Assembly (NCBI RefSeq): GCF_004124235.1
Contig: NZ_CP032487.1
Coordinates: forward strand, 310,001 to 374,000
Reading direction: 5' to 3'
Source of the DNA: Yersinia hibernica
GTDB lineage: Bacteria > Pseudomonadota > Gammaproteobacteria > Enterobacterales > Enterobacteriaceae
DNA: 64,000 bases
Shown here: positions 30,167 to 43,947 of the stretch, piece after piece
How positions within the stretch are numbered: position 1 is the first letter of the stretch
Layout: every line of letters starts with the position of its first letter
Notes under the pieces: model-generated
Databases searched by the model: none
What the model was told of the DNA's origin: nothing
What the model saw: the letters and a program-made list of their open reading frames with translations, nothing else
Program-made: the position numbers and the translations under genes

Positions 30167-31231
30167 ATGAATGAGTTGAAAAACGATCGTTATCTGCGTG
30201 CGTTATTGCGCCAGCCGGTAGATGTCACGCCGGTGTGGATGATGCGCCAAGCCGGCCGCTATTTGCCAGAATATAAAGCCACCCGTGCTATTGCCGGGGA
30301 TTTTATGTCGCTGTGCAAAAATGCAGAGCTGGCCTGTGAAGTGACGATGCAGCCACTGCGTCGTTATCCGCTGGATGCGGCGATTTTATTTTCCGACATT
30401 CTGACCATTCCTGATGCCATGGGGCTGGGGCTTTACTTTGAAACCGGCGAAGGCCCGCGTTTCCACTCGCCAATCACCTGCCGTGCTGATGTTGAAAAAC
30501 TGCCGATTCCCGATCCTGAACAAGAATTGGGTTATGTTATGAATGCGGTAAGAACCATTCGCCGTGAATTGGCAGGAGCGGTGCCATTAATCGGTTTCTC
30601 CGGCAGCCCGTGGACACTGGCGACCTATATGGTCGAGGGCGGTAGTAGCAAGGCCTTCACTAAACTGAAGAAAATGATGTATGCCGAGCCACAAACTTTG
30701 CATCTGTTGCTGGATAAACTGGCCGACAGTGTGATTTTGTATCTCAATGCTCAAATTAAAGCGGGTGCGCAATCCGTGATGATCTTTGATACTTGGGGCG
30801 GCGTTCTGACTGGTCGTGATTATCTCGAATTCTCCTTGAATTACATGCATAAAATCGTCGACGGCCTGATCCGTGAAAATGACGGGCGGCGGGTGCCAGT
30901 GACTTTGTTCACCAAAGGTGGTGGGCAATGGCTGGAGGCGATGGCGGCGACCGGCTGTGATGCTTTGGGGCTGGATTGGACTACGGATATTGCTGATGCA
31001 CGCCATCGTGTGGGCGCTAAAGTTGCTCTGCAAGGTAATATGGACCCCTCCATCCTTTATGCACCACCGGCGCGGATTGAACAGGAAGTCGGCACGATTC
31101 TGGCCAGTTTCGGTCAGGGTGAGGGGCATGTCTTTAATCTGGGCCACGGCATTCATCAGGATGTTCCACCAGAGCATGCGGGGGCTTTTGTTAATGCGGT
31201 GCATCATTTATCCAAACCGTATCATCAATAA
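30167..31231 (+). CDS. hemE: Uroporphyrinogen decarboxylase
   Basis: HemE decarboxylates the four acetate side chains of uroporphyrinogen III to give coproporphyrinogen III in haem synthesis. It has 354 residues, as in E. coli. The signature [15 protein letters not shown] (about 21-35) and the second block [17 protein letters not shown] (about 143-159) are intact. The catalytic Asp is in [14 protein letters not shown] (about 73-86). Shine-Dalgarno AAGGAG precedes the ATG. nfi follows after 20 bases. Confidence 0.97.
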   Translation: MNELKNDRYLRALLRQPVDVTPVWMMRQAGRYLPEYKATRAIAGDFMSLCKNAELACEVTMQPLRRYPLDAAILFSDILTIPDAMGLGLYFETGEGPRFHSPITCRADVEKLPIPDPEQELGYVMNAVRTIRRELAGAVPLIGFSGSPWTLATYMVEGGSSKAFTKLKKMMYAEPQTLHLLLDKLADSVILYLNAQIKAGAQSVMIFDTWGGVLTGRDYLEFSLNYMHKIVDGLIRENDGRRVPVTLFTKGGGQWLEAMAATGCDALGLDWTTDIADARHRVGAKVALQGNMDPSILYAPPARIEQEVGTILASFGQGEGHVFNLGHGIHQDVPPEHAGAFVNAVHHLSKPYHQ

Positions 31232-31251
31232 GTTAGCGAGCAACTAGACTG

Positions 31252-31956
31252 ATGATTGATACGCAAGCGCTACGGGCAGAACAGCGGCAACGGGCATCTG
31301 AAGTGCGTCTTCAAGATGATATTGCTAGCAGCTCCGTGCGCTTTATTGCGGGGGCGGATGTAGGTTTTGAGCAGCAAGGGGAGGTCACCCGGGCTGCTAT
31401 CGCTATCTTACGTTACCCTTCGCTTGAGCTAGTGGAGTATCAGGTTGCTCGAGTCGCAACTGCATTGCCGTATATCCCCGGTTTACTTTCTTTTCGTGAA
31501 TATCCTGCATTATTAGCCGCCTGGCAGCAGCTACAGCAGCGGCCTGATTTGGTTTTTGTCGATGGACAGGGCATTGCACATCCCCGCCGTTTAGGGGTTG
31601 CCAGCCATTTTGGCTTGCTGGTTGATGTCCCGACCATTGGTGTTGCCAAAAGCCGCCTATGCGGGCACTTTGAGCCATTAGGCCACGAGAATGGCGCATT
31701 ACAGCCATTAGTTGATGCGGACGAACAGCTTGGGTGGGTATGGCGCAGTAAAGCGCGTTGTAACCCGCTGTTCATTTCACCCGGTCACCGAGTGAGTGTT
31801 GGCAGTGCATTGGCGTGGGTTCAGCACTGTATGGCGGGTTATCGCTTGCCGGAACCCACTCGTTGGGCGGATGCTATCGCATCAAACCGCCCGCAATTTC
31901 AGCGTTGGATATGGAAAAATCCTGATTTTCTTGGCAAACATAGGGATATGATTTAA
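31252..31956 (+). CDS. nfi: Endonuclease V (deoxyinosine 3' endonuclease)
   Basis: Endonuclease V nicks DNA at the second phosphodiester bond 3' of deoxyinosine. The 234-residue protein has the catalytic carboxylates in GADVGFE (about 34-40), [20 protein letters not shown] (Asp about 103), and the strand-separating PYIPGFLSFRE-type wedge, here [15 protein letters not shown] (about 73-87). It lies in the conserved nudC-hemE-nfi-yjaG run and is slightly longer than E. coli Nfi at the C-terminus. Confidence 0.95.
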   Translation: MIDTQALRAEQRQRASEVRLQDDIASSSVRFIAGADVGFEQQGEVTRAAIAILRYPSLELVEYQVARVATALPYIPGLLSFREYPALLAAWQQLQQRPDLVFVDGQGIAHPRRLGVASHFGLLVDVPTIGVAKSRLCGHFEPLGHENGALQPLVDADEQLGWVWRSKARCNPLFISPGHRVSVGSALAWVQHCMAGYRLPEPTRWADAIASNRPQFQRWIWKNPDFLGKHRDMI

Positions 31957-32001
31957 TTTCGGGTACACTGCCGCGCAGATAATGAATAATGAGAACTCAT
32001 C

Positions 32002-32592
32002 ATGATACGTAATCCGATTCATCTACGTCTCGAAAAGCTGGAGAGTTGGCAACACCTGACTTTCATGGCCTGCCTGTGCGAGCGGATGTATCCCAACTAT
32101 CAGCAATTTTGTCTGGAGACCGAGTTCGGTGACCCGGCCGTTTACCGACGTATTCTGGATCTTATCTGGGAAACATTGGTGGTCAAAGACGCTAAGGTCA
32201 ATTTTGATAGCCAGTTAGAGAAATTGGAAGAGGCAATTCCCTCCGCTGATGACTATGCTATCTACGGCGTATATCCGGCTATTGATGCGTGTATTGCATT
32301 GAGTGAAGCTATTCATTCGCGTTTGAGTGGTGAAACATTAGAACACGCCATTGCTATCAGTGAGACGTCAATCCGCACTGTTGCGATGTTAGAAATGACA
32401 TTAGCCGGTAAAGAAATGACCGATGAAGAGCTGAAAATCTTGCCCGCAATTGAAGAAGAGTGGGATATCCAATGGGAGATTTTCCGCTTGTTAGCAGACT
32501 GCGAAGAGCGCGACCTTGATCTGATTAAAGGGTTACGATCTGACCTACGGGAAGCGGCTGTAAGTAACATTGGCATAAATTTAACGCAATAA
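32002..32592 (+). CDS. yjaG: DUF416 family protein YjaG
   Basis: This 196-residue soluble, mostly helical protein of the conserved YjaG/DUF416 family has no established biochemical role. It starts MIRNPIHLRLEKLESWQHLTFMACL and has acidic helical stretches around TDEELKILPAIEEEWDIQWE. No catalytic motif is obvious. Its position between nfi and hupA is the same in E. coli, where it may be co-transcribed with hemE-nfi. Confidence 0.9.
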   Translation: MIRNPIHLRLEKLESWQHLTFMACLCERMYPNYQQFCLETEFGDPAVYRRILDLIWETLVVKDAKVNFDSQLEKLEEAIPSADDYAIYGVYPAIDACIALSEAIHSRLSGETLEHAIAISETSIRTVAMLEMTLAGKEMTDEELKILPAIEEEWDIQWEIFRLLADCEERDLDLIKGLRSDLREAAVSNIGINLTQ

Positions 32593-32780
32593 GGCAAGAA
32601 AACGTGATTTAACGCCTGATTTGTCACGTCTTAAGGCTTCACATCTGCCCCCTGTCTGTTCTACATTTGGGGGGCGAAAAAAAGTGGCTATCGGTGCGTG
32701 TATGCAGGAGAGTGCTGTCAATCGGCATATCCGTCGCACTTGATGCTTTGCAAACGATAAACACACTGTAAGGATAACTT

Positions 32781-33053
32781 ATGAATAAGACTCAACTGAT
32801 TGACGTAATTGCGGACAAAGCGGACCTTTCTAAAGCACAAGCAAAAGCTGCTCTGGAGTCCACACTGGCGGCAATTACCGAATCTCTGAAAGACGGTGAT
32901 CCAGTACAATTGGTTGGTTTCGGTACTTTCAAAGTAAACCATCGTAATGAGCGCACTGGCCGCAACCCACAAACCGGTAAAGAAATCAAAATTGCTGCAG
33001 CTAATGTGCCAGCGTTTGTTTCTGGTAAAGCACTGAAAGACTCTGTTAAATAA
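32781..33053 (+). CDS. hupA: DNA-binding protein HU-alpha
   Basis: This is a 90-residue nucleoid protein that bends and compacts DNA as an HU dimer. It starts [20 protein letters not shown]. The DNA-contact arm has [18 protein letters not shown] (about 54-71), containing the RNPQTG signature with the intercalating proline. A 188-base upstream gap separates it from yjaG and should hold its own promoter. Codon bias is high. Confidence 0.97.
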   Translation: MNKTQLIDVIADKADLSKAQAKAALESTLAAITESLKDGDPVQLVGFGTFKVNHRNERTGRNPQTGKEIKIAAANVPAFVSGKALKDSVK

Positions 33054-33105
33054 TAGTGTGTCAGTGAAAATAATAGACAGGGGGGTGGCAAAGCCCCTTT
33101 TGTTT

Positions 33106-33759
33106 ATGCGGCGGGTGCTGATGTCCCTCGGTTTAGCCTTAGGTCTCAGCGCCTGTAGCAATCATTCCAGCCCTCCCCAATTCAGTGCCAGCGGCTATAT
33201 CGCAGATAGCGGCGTGGTTCGCTTGTGGCGTCAGGATAATGCACAGCAGCAACCACAAGTGCTGATGAGTGTCTACAGCCCCTATTCTGGGGATAACACC
33301 CGCGTGACTTTCTACGAATATCAAAATGGTGTGTTACGGGAAATCCGGCGCAATGACTTGGGCTTGGCGCCACAAAGTGTTGAATTACGTTTTGATGAGC
33401 AAGGGCAGGTGAGTTTTATGCAACGCCAGTTGGCAACACGGCGCGAGCAACTCTCTGCGGATAATATTGCGGTTTATCAATTGGAAGCCAAGCGAATTCT
33501 CGAGTTGAGCAGCGCACTGCGTGCTGGCAAAATCAGCTTAATTCAGGGGCGTTGGCAGGACGGCATAGTGACGACCTGTGCTGGGAAAACGTTACGCCTG
33601 AGTCTGGATGATAATGCGCAAGCATGGTTAAGCAAACGCGGCGCAAACAGTGCAGAAGCTTTAGGGGTCGCGTGGTTGGATTCACCGGAAGGTCAGCAAT
33701 TATTATTGGTGGCTAATCAGGACTTTTGCCGCTGGGAACCTAGCGCGGGCAGTTTGTAA
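33106..33759 (+). CDS. yjaH: DUF1481 lipoprotein (YjaH-like)
   Basis: This is a probable outer-membrane or periplasmic lipoprotein of unknown function. The N-terminal hydrophobic segment ends in the lipobox LSAC (Cys about residue 17). The mature part resembles E. coli YjaH, for example FSASGY, LMSVYSPYSG and LLLVANQDFCRWEP near the C-terminus. The start is uncertain: GTGs at 33058 or 33085 and an ATG at 33121 are also possible, and no candidate has a clean Shine-Dalgarno. I chose the ATG at 33106 because it gives a normal lipoprotein signal peptide. It sits directly after hupA as in E. coli. Confidence 0.8.
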   Translation: MRRVLMSLGLALGLSACSNHSSPPQFSASGYIADSGVVRLWRQDNAQQQPQVLMSVYSPYSGDNTRVTFYEYQNGVLREIRRNDLGLAPQSVELRFDEQGQVSFMQRQLATRREQLSADNIAVYQLEAKRILELSSALRAGKISLIQGRWQDGIVTTCAGKTLRLSLDDNAQAWLSKRGANSAEALGVAWLDSPEGQQLLLVANQDFCRWEPSAGSL

Positions 33760-33769
33760 TATCAATATA

Positions 33770-33800
33770 AAGGGCACAGCGCACTGTACCCTTTGAAAGT
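33770..33800. terminator. Hairpin between yjaH and purD
   Basis: AAAGGG-CACAG and CTGTA-CCCTTT arms form an imperfect stem in the 65-base gap between the converging genes, with A/T-rich flanks. It is a possible bidirectional terminator. Confidence 0.55.
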
Positions 33801-33824
33801 GATAGTTTTTATCTCTAGCGCGAG

Positions 33825-35111
33825 TTATTTTCCGCGCGCAATCGCCCGATAGCCAATATCTTTACGGCAGAAAGCGCCATCCCACTGAATACTCTCAGCA
33901 AGTTGATAGGCATGTTGCTGTGCTTGAGCGACAGTGGCACCGAGTGCCGTGACACACAATACGCGCCCCCCGCTAGTGACAACATTATGCTGGTCATCCA
34001 GCTTGGTGCCGGCGTGGAATACTTTCCCGTCAGTCACTTCTTGCTGGGGTAAGCCATGAATAACATCACCTTGGCGATAATCAGCCGGATAACCACCGGC
34101 GGCCAGCACCACACCCAGTGACGGGCGTTCATCCCACTCGGAGGTTTTCTCATTCAACTTGCCCTGTGCCCCGGCGAGACAGAGCTCAACCAAGTCTGAA
34201 CGCATCCGCAGCATGATGGGTTGAGTTTCTGGATCACCAAAGCGGCAGTTGAATTCAATGACTTTGGGTTGCCCATCAGCAGAAATCATCAAGCCGGCAT
34301 AGAGGAAGCCGGTATACACATTGCCTTCCGCCGCCATACCGCGCACGGTTGGCCAGATGACCTGGTCCATGACGCGCTGATGAACTTCATCAGTCACCAC
34401 TGGTGCCGGGGAATAAGCCCCCATGCCGCCAGTATTCGGGCCGCTATCACCATCACCAACACGTTTATGGTCTTGGCTGGTGGCCATCGGCAACACGTTT
34501 TTGCCGTCAACCATGACAATAAAACTGGCTTCTTCACCCTCTAAGAACTCTTCCACCACGATACGATGGCCAGCATCACCAAATGCATTGCCCGCCAACA
34601 TGTCATGCACCGCAGTTTCCGCCTCTTCCAGTGTCATGGCGACAATCACGCCTTTACCGGCAGCCAAACCATCGGCCTTAATCACTATTGGCGCGCCAAT
34701 CTTGCGAACATAGGCTAAAGCCGGTGCTACCTCGGTAAAGTTTTGGTAAAACGCGGTGGGAATATGGTGGCGAGCCAAGAAATCCTTGGTGAAAGCCTTG
34801 GACCCCTCTAATTGCGCTGCCGCTTGCGTCGGACCAAAGATGGTCAGGCCAGCCGCGCGAAAAGCATCAACCACACCGATAACCAGCGGTGCTTCTGGGC
34901 CAACGATGGTTAAGCCGATATCGTGGCTCTGCGCAAAAGCCAGCAAACCCGCGACATCGGTGGCGGCGATATCCACATTCTCGAGGGTTGGCTCCAGCGC
35001 CGTACCAGCATTACCTGGCGCGACATAAATTTTATCCGCTAAAGGTGACTGCGCAGCTTTCCAGCCCAGCGCATGCTCACGCCCGCCATTACCAATAATT
35101 AAAATATTCAT
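33825..35111 (-). CDS. purD: Phosphoribosylamine--glycine ligase (GAR synthetase)
   Basis: PurD ligates glycine to phosphoribosylamine with ATP in purine synthesis. It has 428 residues, like E. coli (429). The N-terminal LIIGNGGREHALGWK (about 4-18) and the ATP-grasp blocks KADGLAAGKGVIVA (about 145-158), EEFLEGEEASF and EFNCRFGDPETQ (about 285-296) are all present. It follows purH after 26 bases in the purHD operon. Confidence 0.97.
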   Translation of the reverse strand: MNILIIGNGGREHALGWKAAQSPLADKIYVAPGNAGTALEPTLENVDIAATDVAGLLAFAQSHDIGLTIVGPEAPLVIGVVDAFRAAGLTIFGPTQAAAQLEGSKAFTKDFLARHHIPTAFYQNFTEVAPALAYVRKIGAPIVIKADGLAAGKGVIVAMTLEEAETAVHDMLAGNAFGDAGHRIVVEEFLEGEEASFIVMVDGKNVLPMATSQDHKRVGDGDSGPNTGGMGAYSPAPVVTDEVHQRVMDQVIWPTVRGMAAEGNVYTGFLYAGLMISADGQPKVIEFNCRFGDPETQPIMLRMRSDLVELCLAGAQGKLNEKTSEWDERPSLGVVLAAGGYPADYRQGDVIHGLPQQEVTDGKVFHAGTKLDDQHNVVTSGGRVLCVTALGATVAQAQQHAYQLAESIQWDGAFCRKDIGYRAIARGK

Positions 35112-35137
35112 TTGAATGACTCCGTTAAGCGGTTTAA

Positions 35138-36727
35138 TTAATGACGGAAATGGCGCATGTCGGTGAAGATCATAGCAATACCGTGTTCATCCGCGGCAGC
35201 AATAACTTCATCATCACGAATTGAGCCGCCCGGCTGGATGACGCAAGTGATGCCCACGGCTGCCGCAGCATCAATACCATCGCGGAACGGGAAGAAAGCA
35301 TCAGAGGCCATGGCGGAACCCGCCACCTGCAAACCTTCGTCGGCCGCTTTGATGCCCGCTATTTTAGCGGAATACACGCGGCTCATTTGGCCTGCGCCTA
35401 TGCCGATAGTCATATTGTCGCGCGCATAAACAATGGCGTTGGATTTAACGAACTTAGCCACTTTCCAGCAGAACAGCGCATCGCGCAGTTCTTGCTCGGT
35501 GGGCTGGCGTTTGGATACCACGCGCAGGTCTGCGGCGATCACCATACCCAAATCGCGGTCTTGCACCAACAAACCGCCATTAACGCGCTTGAAGTCCAGA
35601 CCGGCAGTGCGGGCTTGCCACTGGCCACAAGTCAGCACGCGGACATTCTGTTTGGCGGCTAGCAGCGCCAGGGCTTCAGCACTGACTGAGGGGGCAATAA
35701 TCACTTCAACAAACTGGCGGCTGATAATGGCACTGGCGGTTGCGGCATCCAGCTCACGGTTAAAGGCGATAATGCCGCCGAAAGCTGATGTTGGGTCCGT
35801 TTTATAGGCTTTGTCATAAGCCGCCAGTAGGGAATCAGCAATCGCCACGCCGCATGGGTTGGCATGCTTGACAATCACACACGCGGGTTCGCTAAATTCT
35901 TTTACACACTCAAGTGCCGCATCGGTATCGGCAATGTTGTTATAGGACAGTGCCTTGCCCTGCAATTGTTGTGCAGTGGCCACGGAGGCTTCTTTCACAT
36001 CTTCTTCTATATAGAAGGCGGCATGCTGGTGGCTGTTTTCACCGTAGCGCATATCTTGCTTCTTAATATAGTTAAGATTCAGAGTGCGGGGGAAGCGGCC
36101 TGAAGGTTGTTCAGTGTCACCATAATAAGGTGGCACCAGCGCGCCGAAGTAGTTGGCAATCATGCTGTCATAAGCGGCGGTGTGTTCGAAAGCTTTAATC
36201 GCCAGGTCGAAACGGGTGGGATAAGTCAGTGAGCCGTCATTCTCATCAAGCTCGGCAATAATGGCCGGATAATCACGGCTCTTAACCACAATGGCAACAT
36301 CTTTATGGTTCTTGGCGGCGGAGCGCACCATGGTTGGGCCACCGATATCGATATTCTCAACCGCATCTTCCAGTGAACAATCAGGGCGGGCTACCGTCTG
36401 AGCGAATGGATATAAGTTCACGACCACAATATCAATTGGCTGAATGTCATGTTGGGCCATGATGCCGTCATCCTGACCGCGGCGGCCTAAAATGCCGCCA
36501 TGCACTTTGGGATGCAAAGTCTTAACGCGGCCGTCCATCATTTCCGGAAAACCGGTGTAGTCTGAAACTTCCGTGACTGGCAAACCAGCATCAGCCAGCA
36601 GACGGGCAGTCCCACCCGTGGAAAGTAACTCGATACCACGTTGTGAAAGTGCAGTGGCGAATTCGATGATCCCGGCTTTATCAGAGACACTGAGTAGGGC
36701 GCGGCGGATTGGGCGGCGTTGTTGCAT
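35138..36727 (-). CDS. purH: Bifunctional AICAR transformylase / IMP cyclohydrolase
   Basis: PurH carries out the last two steps to IMP. The 529-residue length is that of E. coli PurH. The N-terminal cyclohydrolase domain (about 10-200) starts [13 protein letters not shown] and has [25 protein letters not shown] (about 56-80). The C-terminal transformylase domain contains [13 protein letters not shown] [18 protein letters not shown] and [10 protein letters not shown] (about 281-290, with the catalytic Lys-His pair), ending FTDMRHFRH. It heads the purHD operon behind a PurR operator. Confidence 0.97.
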   Translation of the reverse strand: MQQRRPIRRALLSVSDKAGIIEFATALSQRGIELLSTGGTARLLADAGLPVTEVSDYTGFPEMMDGRVKTLHPKVHGGILGRRGQDDGIMAQHDIQPIDIVVVNLYPFAQTVARPDCSLEDAVENIDIGGPTMVRSAAKNHKDVAIVVKSRDYPAIIAELDENDGSLTYPTRFDLAIKAFEHTAAYDSMIANYFGALVPPYYGDTEQPSGRFPRTLNLNYIKKQDMRYGENSHQHAAFYIEEDVKEASVATAQQLQGKALSYNNIADTDAALECVKEFSEPACVIVKHANPCGVAIADSLLAAYDKAYKTDPTSAFGGIIAFNRELDAATASAIISRQFVEVIIAPSVSAEALALLAAKQNVRVLTCGQWQARTAGLDFKRVNGGLLVQDRDLGMVIAADLRVVSKRQPTEQELRDALFCWKVAKFVKSNAIVYARDNMTIGIGAGQMSRVYSAKIAGIKAADEGLQVAGSAMASDAFFPFRDGIDAAAAVGITCVIQPGGSIRDDEVIAAADEHGIAMIFTDMRHFRH

Positions 36728-36884
36728 GGTTTTATCCCTTGGCTTTGGAGTCGCAGTTGTTCTTCACAATCAATTAATAGAGCGTTACGTGGATCTCTTC
36801 TATCTATATAGCGCTATAAAGAGAAGAACAGATTCAGATAACGTCCCAACTTTGCCAATGAGGTTACGTTTTTCAACGCGGGGA

Positions 36885-36906
36885 ATTGTAGCGAAAACGA
36901 TTGCGC
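36885..36906 (-). promoter_or_regulatory. PurR operator overlapping the purH promoter
   Basis: The 16-base element GCGAAAACGATTGCGC (36891-36906) matches the PurR box consensus (ACGAAAACGTTTGCGT read on this strand) at 13 of 16 positions. On the minus strand it lies directly upstream of a -10 like TACAAT (36885-36890), so bound PurR would sit in the promoter spacer. E. coli purHD is repressed by PurR with hypoxanthine or guanine. Confidence 0.82.
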
Positions 36907-36938
36907 GATGCTCGTCAATTTTGAGATCAGATTTAATC

Positions 36939-36947
36939 TGTGGATAA
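36939..36947 (-). promoter_or_regulatory. Perfect DnaA box between purH and the rRNA operon
   Basis: TGTGGATAA on the plus strand (TTATCCACA on the minus strand) is the consensus DnaA box. It stands alone between the purH promoter and rRNA P1. It could be chance or a DnaA control site; no origin features were seen nearby. Confidence 0.5.
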
Positions 36948-37023
36948 GTTTGTGTACAACCGGGTATAAGGCGGGGTTTTGCTGTGGAATGCAGCAAACA
37001 GTCATTTTTATTGAAATTAGCGG

Positions 37024-37051
37024 TTGCGGGCGGCGGAGAACTCCCTATAAT
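37024..37051 (+). promoter_or_regulatory. rRNA operon promoter P1
   Basis: A -35 TTGCGG (37024-37029) and perfect -10 TATAAT (37046-37051) are spaced by 16 bases. They are followed by the GC-rich discriminator GCGCATCC, preceded by an A/T-rich UP-element-like tract (36994-37020), with CTCCC before the -10 as in E. coli rrn P1. This is the growth-rate and ppGpp-regulated rRNA promoter type. Confidence 0.88.
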
Positions 37052-37134
37052 GCGCATCCATCGAGACGGCACACAACGAATCAAGTAGTTAAGTGACCGG
37101 CAAAGAGAACAGAGAAATTCAACGAAATTAGTAG

Positions 37135-37162
37135 TTGACTCTGAATGAGGAAAGCGTAATAT
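37135..37162 (+). promoter_or_regulatory. rRNA operon promoter P2
   Basis: A -35 TTGACT (37135-37140) and -10 TAATAT (37157-37162), spaced by 16 bases, lie about 110 bases downstream of P1. The sequence resembles E. coli rrn P2, and the boxA leader follows. Confidence 0.85.
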
Positions 37163-37200
37163 GCGCACCTCGCGTTACCAACCACGGGTTGCTAACGCAC

Positions 37201-37212
37201 TGCTCTTTAACA
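37201..37212 (+). promoter_or_regulatory. Leader boxA antitermination signal
   Basis: TGCTCTTTAACA is followed by the conserved leader segment ATTTATCAGACAATCTGTG before 16S. It is the entry site for the NusB-S10 rRNA antitermination complex. Confidence 0.88.
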
Positions 37213-37394
37213 ATTTATCAGACAATCTGTGTGGGCACTCGCAAGACGATATCAAAGCCTGTTTCGGCAGGCAGAAATAATCAAAGTCTTGAAGAGTGAC
37301 CAAAGCAGTACACATTTGAACTTCGGTTCGAATGCATATTTGCAGAAAGTAATCTTTGAGCATCGCCATTTCGATGGCAAATCAAACAAATCTT

Positions 37395-38937
<1,543 letters not shown>

Positions 38938-39080
38938 CCTAAAGATACGCATTGCGCAGTGTCCACACAGATTGTCTGATAGAAAGTAAACGAGCAAGAG
39001 CACCTGTTGATGTTGTGAGTATTGACTCACAATGACACAAGAAACGATTAAGATTTTATCATTTAGTCGGAATTTCCTGT

Positions 39081-39156
39081 GTCCCCATCGTCTAGAGGCC
39101 TAGGACACTGCCCTTTCACGGCTGTAACAGGGGTTCGAATCCCCTTGGGGACGCCA
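39081..39156 (+). tRNA. tRNA-Glu (TTC) in 16S-23S spacer
   Basis: Identical in sequence to the tRNA at 749-824: 76 nt, anticodon TTC, encoded GCCA end. It lies in the spacer of the second rRNA operon. Confidence 0.97.
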
Positions 39157-39246
39157 CTCCGATAATGTGTGAAAGACATTATCAACCGGTTCTTTATGAA
39201 CTGAAAATAACTTAAAGATGACTTTAACAAGTCGTGTTTAAGATAT

Positions 39247-39258
39247 TGCTCTTTAACA
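39247..39258 (+). promoter_or_regulatory. Spacer boxA antitermination signal
   Basis: TGCTCTTTAACA in the 16S-23S spacer, the same element as at 915-926. Confidence 0.85.
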
Positions 39259-39397
39259 ATCTGGAACAAGCTGAAAATTGAAACATGACAGCTGAAACTT
39301 ATCTCTCCGTAGAAGTGCTGAGATAAGGATTAACCTGTCATAGAGTCTCTCAAATAATCGCAATGCGACGATGTCGAAAGACACCTTCGGGTTGTGA

Positions 39398-42304
<2,907 letters not shown>

Positions 42305-42412
42305 ACAACACCGAAGGTGTTTTAGAGAGAATTTGATTTTCAGCGATGTTTACAGATTGGATTAACTGGCTGCGTGATGATTATCATGGAGCGGGTTGAT
42401 TAAAACAGAATT

Positions 42413-42532
42413 TGCCTGGCGGCCATAGCGCGGTGGGACCACCTGAACCCATGCCGAACTCAGAAGTGAAACGCCGTAGCGCCGATGGTAGTGTGGGGTC
42501 TCCCCATGCGAGAGTAGGACACTGCCAGGCAT
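42413..42532 (+). rRNA. rrf: 5S ribosomal RNA
   Basis: This 120-nt 5S rRNA is identical to the copy at 4082-4201. It is preceded by a spacer one base shorter than in the first operon. Confidence 0.97.
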
Positions 42533-42543
42533 CAAATCAAGTA

Positions 42544-42629
42544 AAGACCCCATGCCAAAAGCGTGGGGTTTTTGCTATGTGCGGGATATGAGAAAGAGAA
42601 GCCTTCTGCTGTGCAGAGGGCTTTTTTTA
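42544..42629 (+). terminator. Tandem intrinsic terminators of the second rRNA operon
   Basis: The two hairpins are the same as after the first operon (42544-42574 and 42600-42629). The second has seven Ts instead of six. Similarity between the operons stops a few bases later, at 42635. Confidence 0.9.
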
Positions 42630-42748
42630 TGTCTGCCGCGTTAAGTTTTCTGCCATTTTTATAACCTCGCCCACAGAAAAAAAGCTTTATTCCCTTAGAA
42701 TCATTGAATCCAAAAAATTGAAACAATGTTTTGATTATTGAGGTTTAA

Positions 42749-43909
42749 ATGAATGCTGGTCTTTTTGCATATACCGCCATATTGGTCGCGGCACTTAGCT
42801 GCACAACAGCTCAGTCAAGCCCTGTGACATACCAAAAAGTGGCTATTACTGAAAATAACTTGCCGGTGTTTTATCCTCAGCTTAAACAGCAAATGACCTA
42901 CCAAAGCTCATGGTTGGCAGGAAAATATACTGACTTTGCTCTGTGGAAAAGTGATACCAAAAAAATCCTCAGACAAGCATTGCTCACTCCCGACTCAACA
43001 ATCGGATTCTTTGCAGAAAAAATAGATCAGCAAGACCGTGGCAGCTATGTTGCTGAAAAAATTGTATTCAATATCACGGATGAAAGCCGGGTTCAGGGGT
43101 TGTTATTAACGCCAAAGAGTAAGGGGCTGCATCCGGCAATTGTCTTACTGCATGACCATGGCTCCAAGTTCGATATTGGCAAAGAGAAAATGATTCGTCC
43201 ATGGGGGGATAGTGCGCAGCTCGCCTCCGCGCAGGCATGGTCGGATAAATTCTTCAGCGGTAAGTTTATTGGTGATGAATTAGCAAAGCGTGGCTATGTG
43301 GTGCTTGCCATTGATGCTATTGGCTGGGGTGATAGAGGCCCCATAAGTTATGAGCAGCAACAAGCTTTAGCCAGTAATTTCTTTAATCTTGGTCGCTCAT
43401 TAGCGGGAACCATGGCTTATGAGGATATGCGAACTGTTGATTTTCTGGCGACAATGCCGTCGGTTAACCCGCAACGCATTGGTGCTCTTGGTTTTTCGAT
43501 GGGGGCCTACCGTGCTTGGCAATTGGCGGCATTGTCAGATAAGGTGGCTGCGACGGCTGCTATATCCTGGTTTGGTAACTATCAAGGCCTGATGACACCG
43601 GGTAATAATGTGCTGCGTGGGCAATCTGCTTTTTACATGCTGCATCCTGGCATCGCCAATAAGTTAGATTTCCCAGATGTTGCCAGTTTAGCCGCCCCAA
43701 AGCCGATGCTACTTTTTAATGGCGGTAAAGATAAGTTATTTCCGCCGGATGCCGTGCAGCAGGCATATAACAAAGTGCATGCTATTTGGCGTTCGCAGCA
43801 TGCTGAATCGCGATTAGTGACCCGCAATTGGCCCACATTGGGGCATGTCTTTTATCAAGAACAGCAAGATGTGGTTTTCCCATGGCTGGATCGTTGGTTA
43901 AAACCGTAA
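42749..43909 (+). CDS. Exported alpha/beta hydrolase (dienelactone hydrolase / esterase type)
   Basis: This 386-residue protein has an N-terminal signal peptide (about 1-24, hydrophobic LFAYTAILVAALSC), so it is probably periplasmic; a Cys at residue 18 makes a lipoprotein possible, but the lipobox is poor. The catalytic triad is visible: nucleophile elbow GFSMG (Ser250), Asp328 in GGKDKLF and His366 in TLGHVF. HDHGSKFDIGKEK (about 135-147) is typical of the dienelactone hydrolase-like, acetyl-xylan-esterase-like families. The substrate is unknown. It stands alone between the rRNA operon and actP; E. coli has metA at the corresponding side of rrnE. A shared terminator follows. Confidence 0.82.
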   Translation: MNAGLFAYTAILVAALSCTTAQSSPVTYQKVAITENNLPVFYPQLKQQMTYQSSWLAGKYTDFALWKSDTKKILRQALLTPDSTIGFFAEKIDQQDRGSYVAEKIVFNITDESRVQGLLLTPKSKGLHPAIVLLHDHGSKFDIGKEKMIRPWGDSAQLASAQAWSDKFFSGKFIGDELAKRGYVVLAIDAIGWGDRGPISYEQQQALASNFFNLGRSLAGTMAYEDMRTVDFLATMPSVNPQRIGALGFSMGAYRAWQLAALSDKVAATAAISWFGNYQGLMTPGNNVLRGQSAFYMLHPGIANKLDFPDVASLAAPKPMLLFNGGKDKLFPPDAVQQAYNKVHAIWRSQHAESRLVTRNWPTLGHVFYQEQQDVVFPWLDRWLKP

Positions 43910-43933
43910 AAAAAGGCCCCTCGGGGCCTTTTA
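43910..43933. terminator. Bidirectional terminator between the hydrolase gene and actP
   Basis: The perfect stem AAAAGGCCCC/GGGGCCTTTT, with A-run and T-run sides, lies in the 38-base gap between converging genes and can serve both. Confidence 0.92.
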
Positions 43934-43947
43934 TATAGTGAAGGCTA

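Noticed and set aside
30587..31207. 206-codon antisense frame in hemE
   Set aside because: It is the shadow of a well-conserved gene with no independent start signal or recognisable domain.
42532..42726. 64-codon minus-strand frame after the second 5S gene
   Set aside because: It overlaps both rRNA terminators and has no family resemblance.
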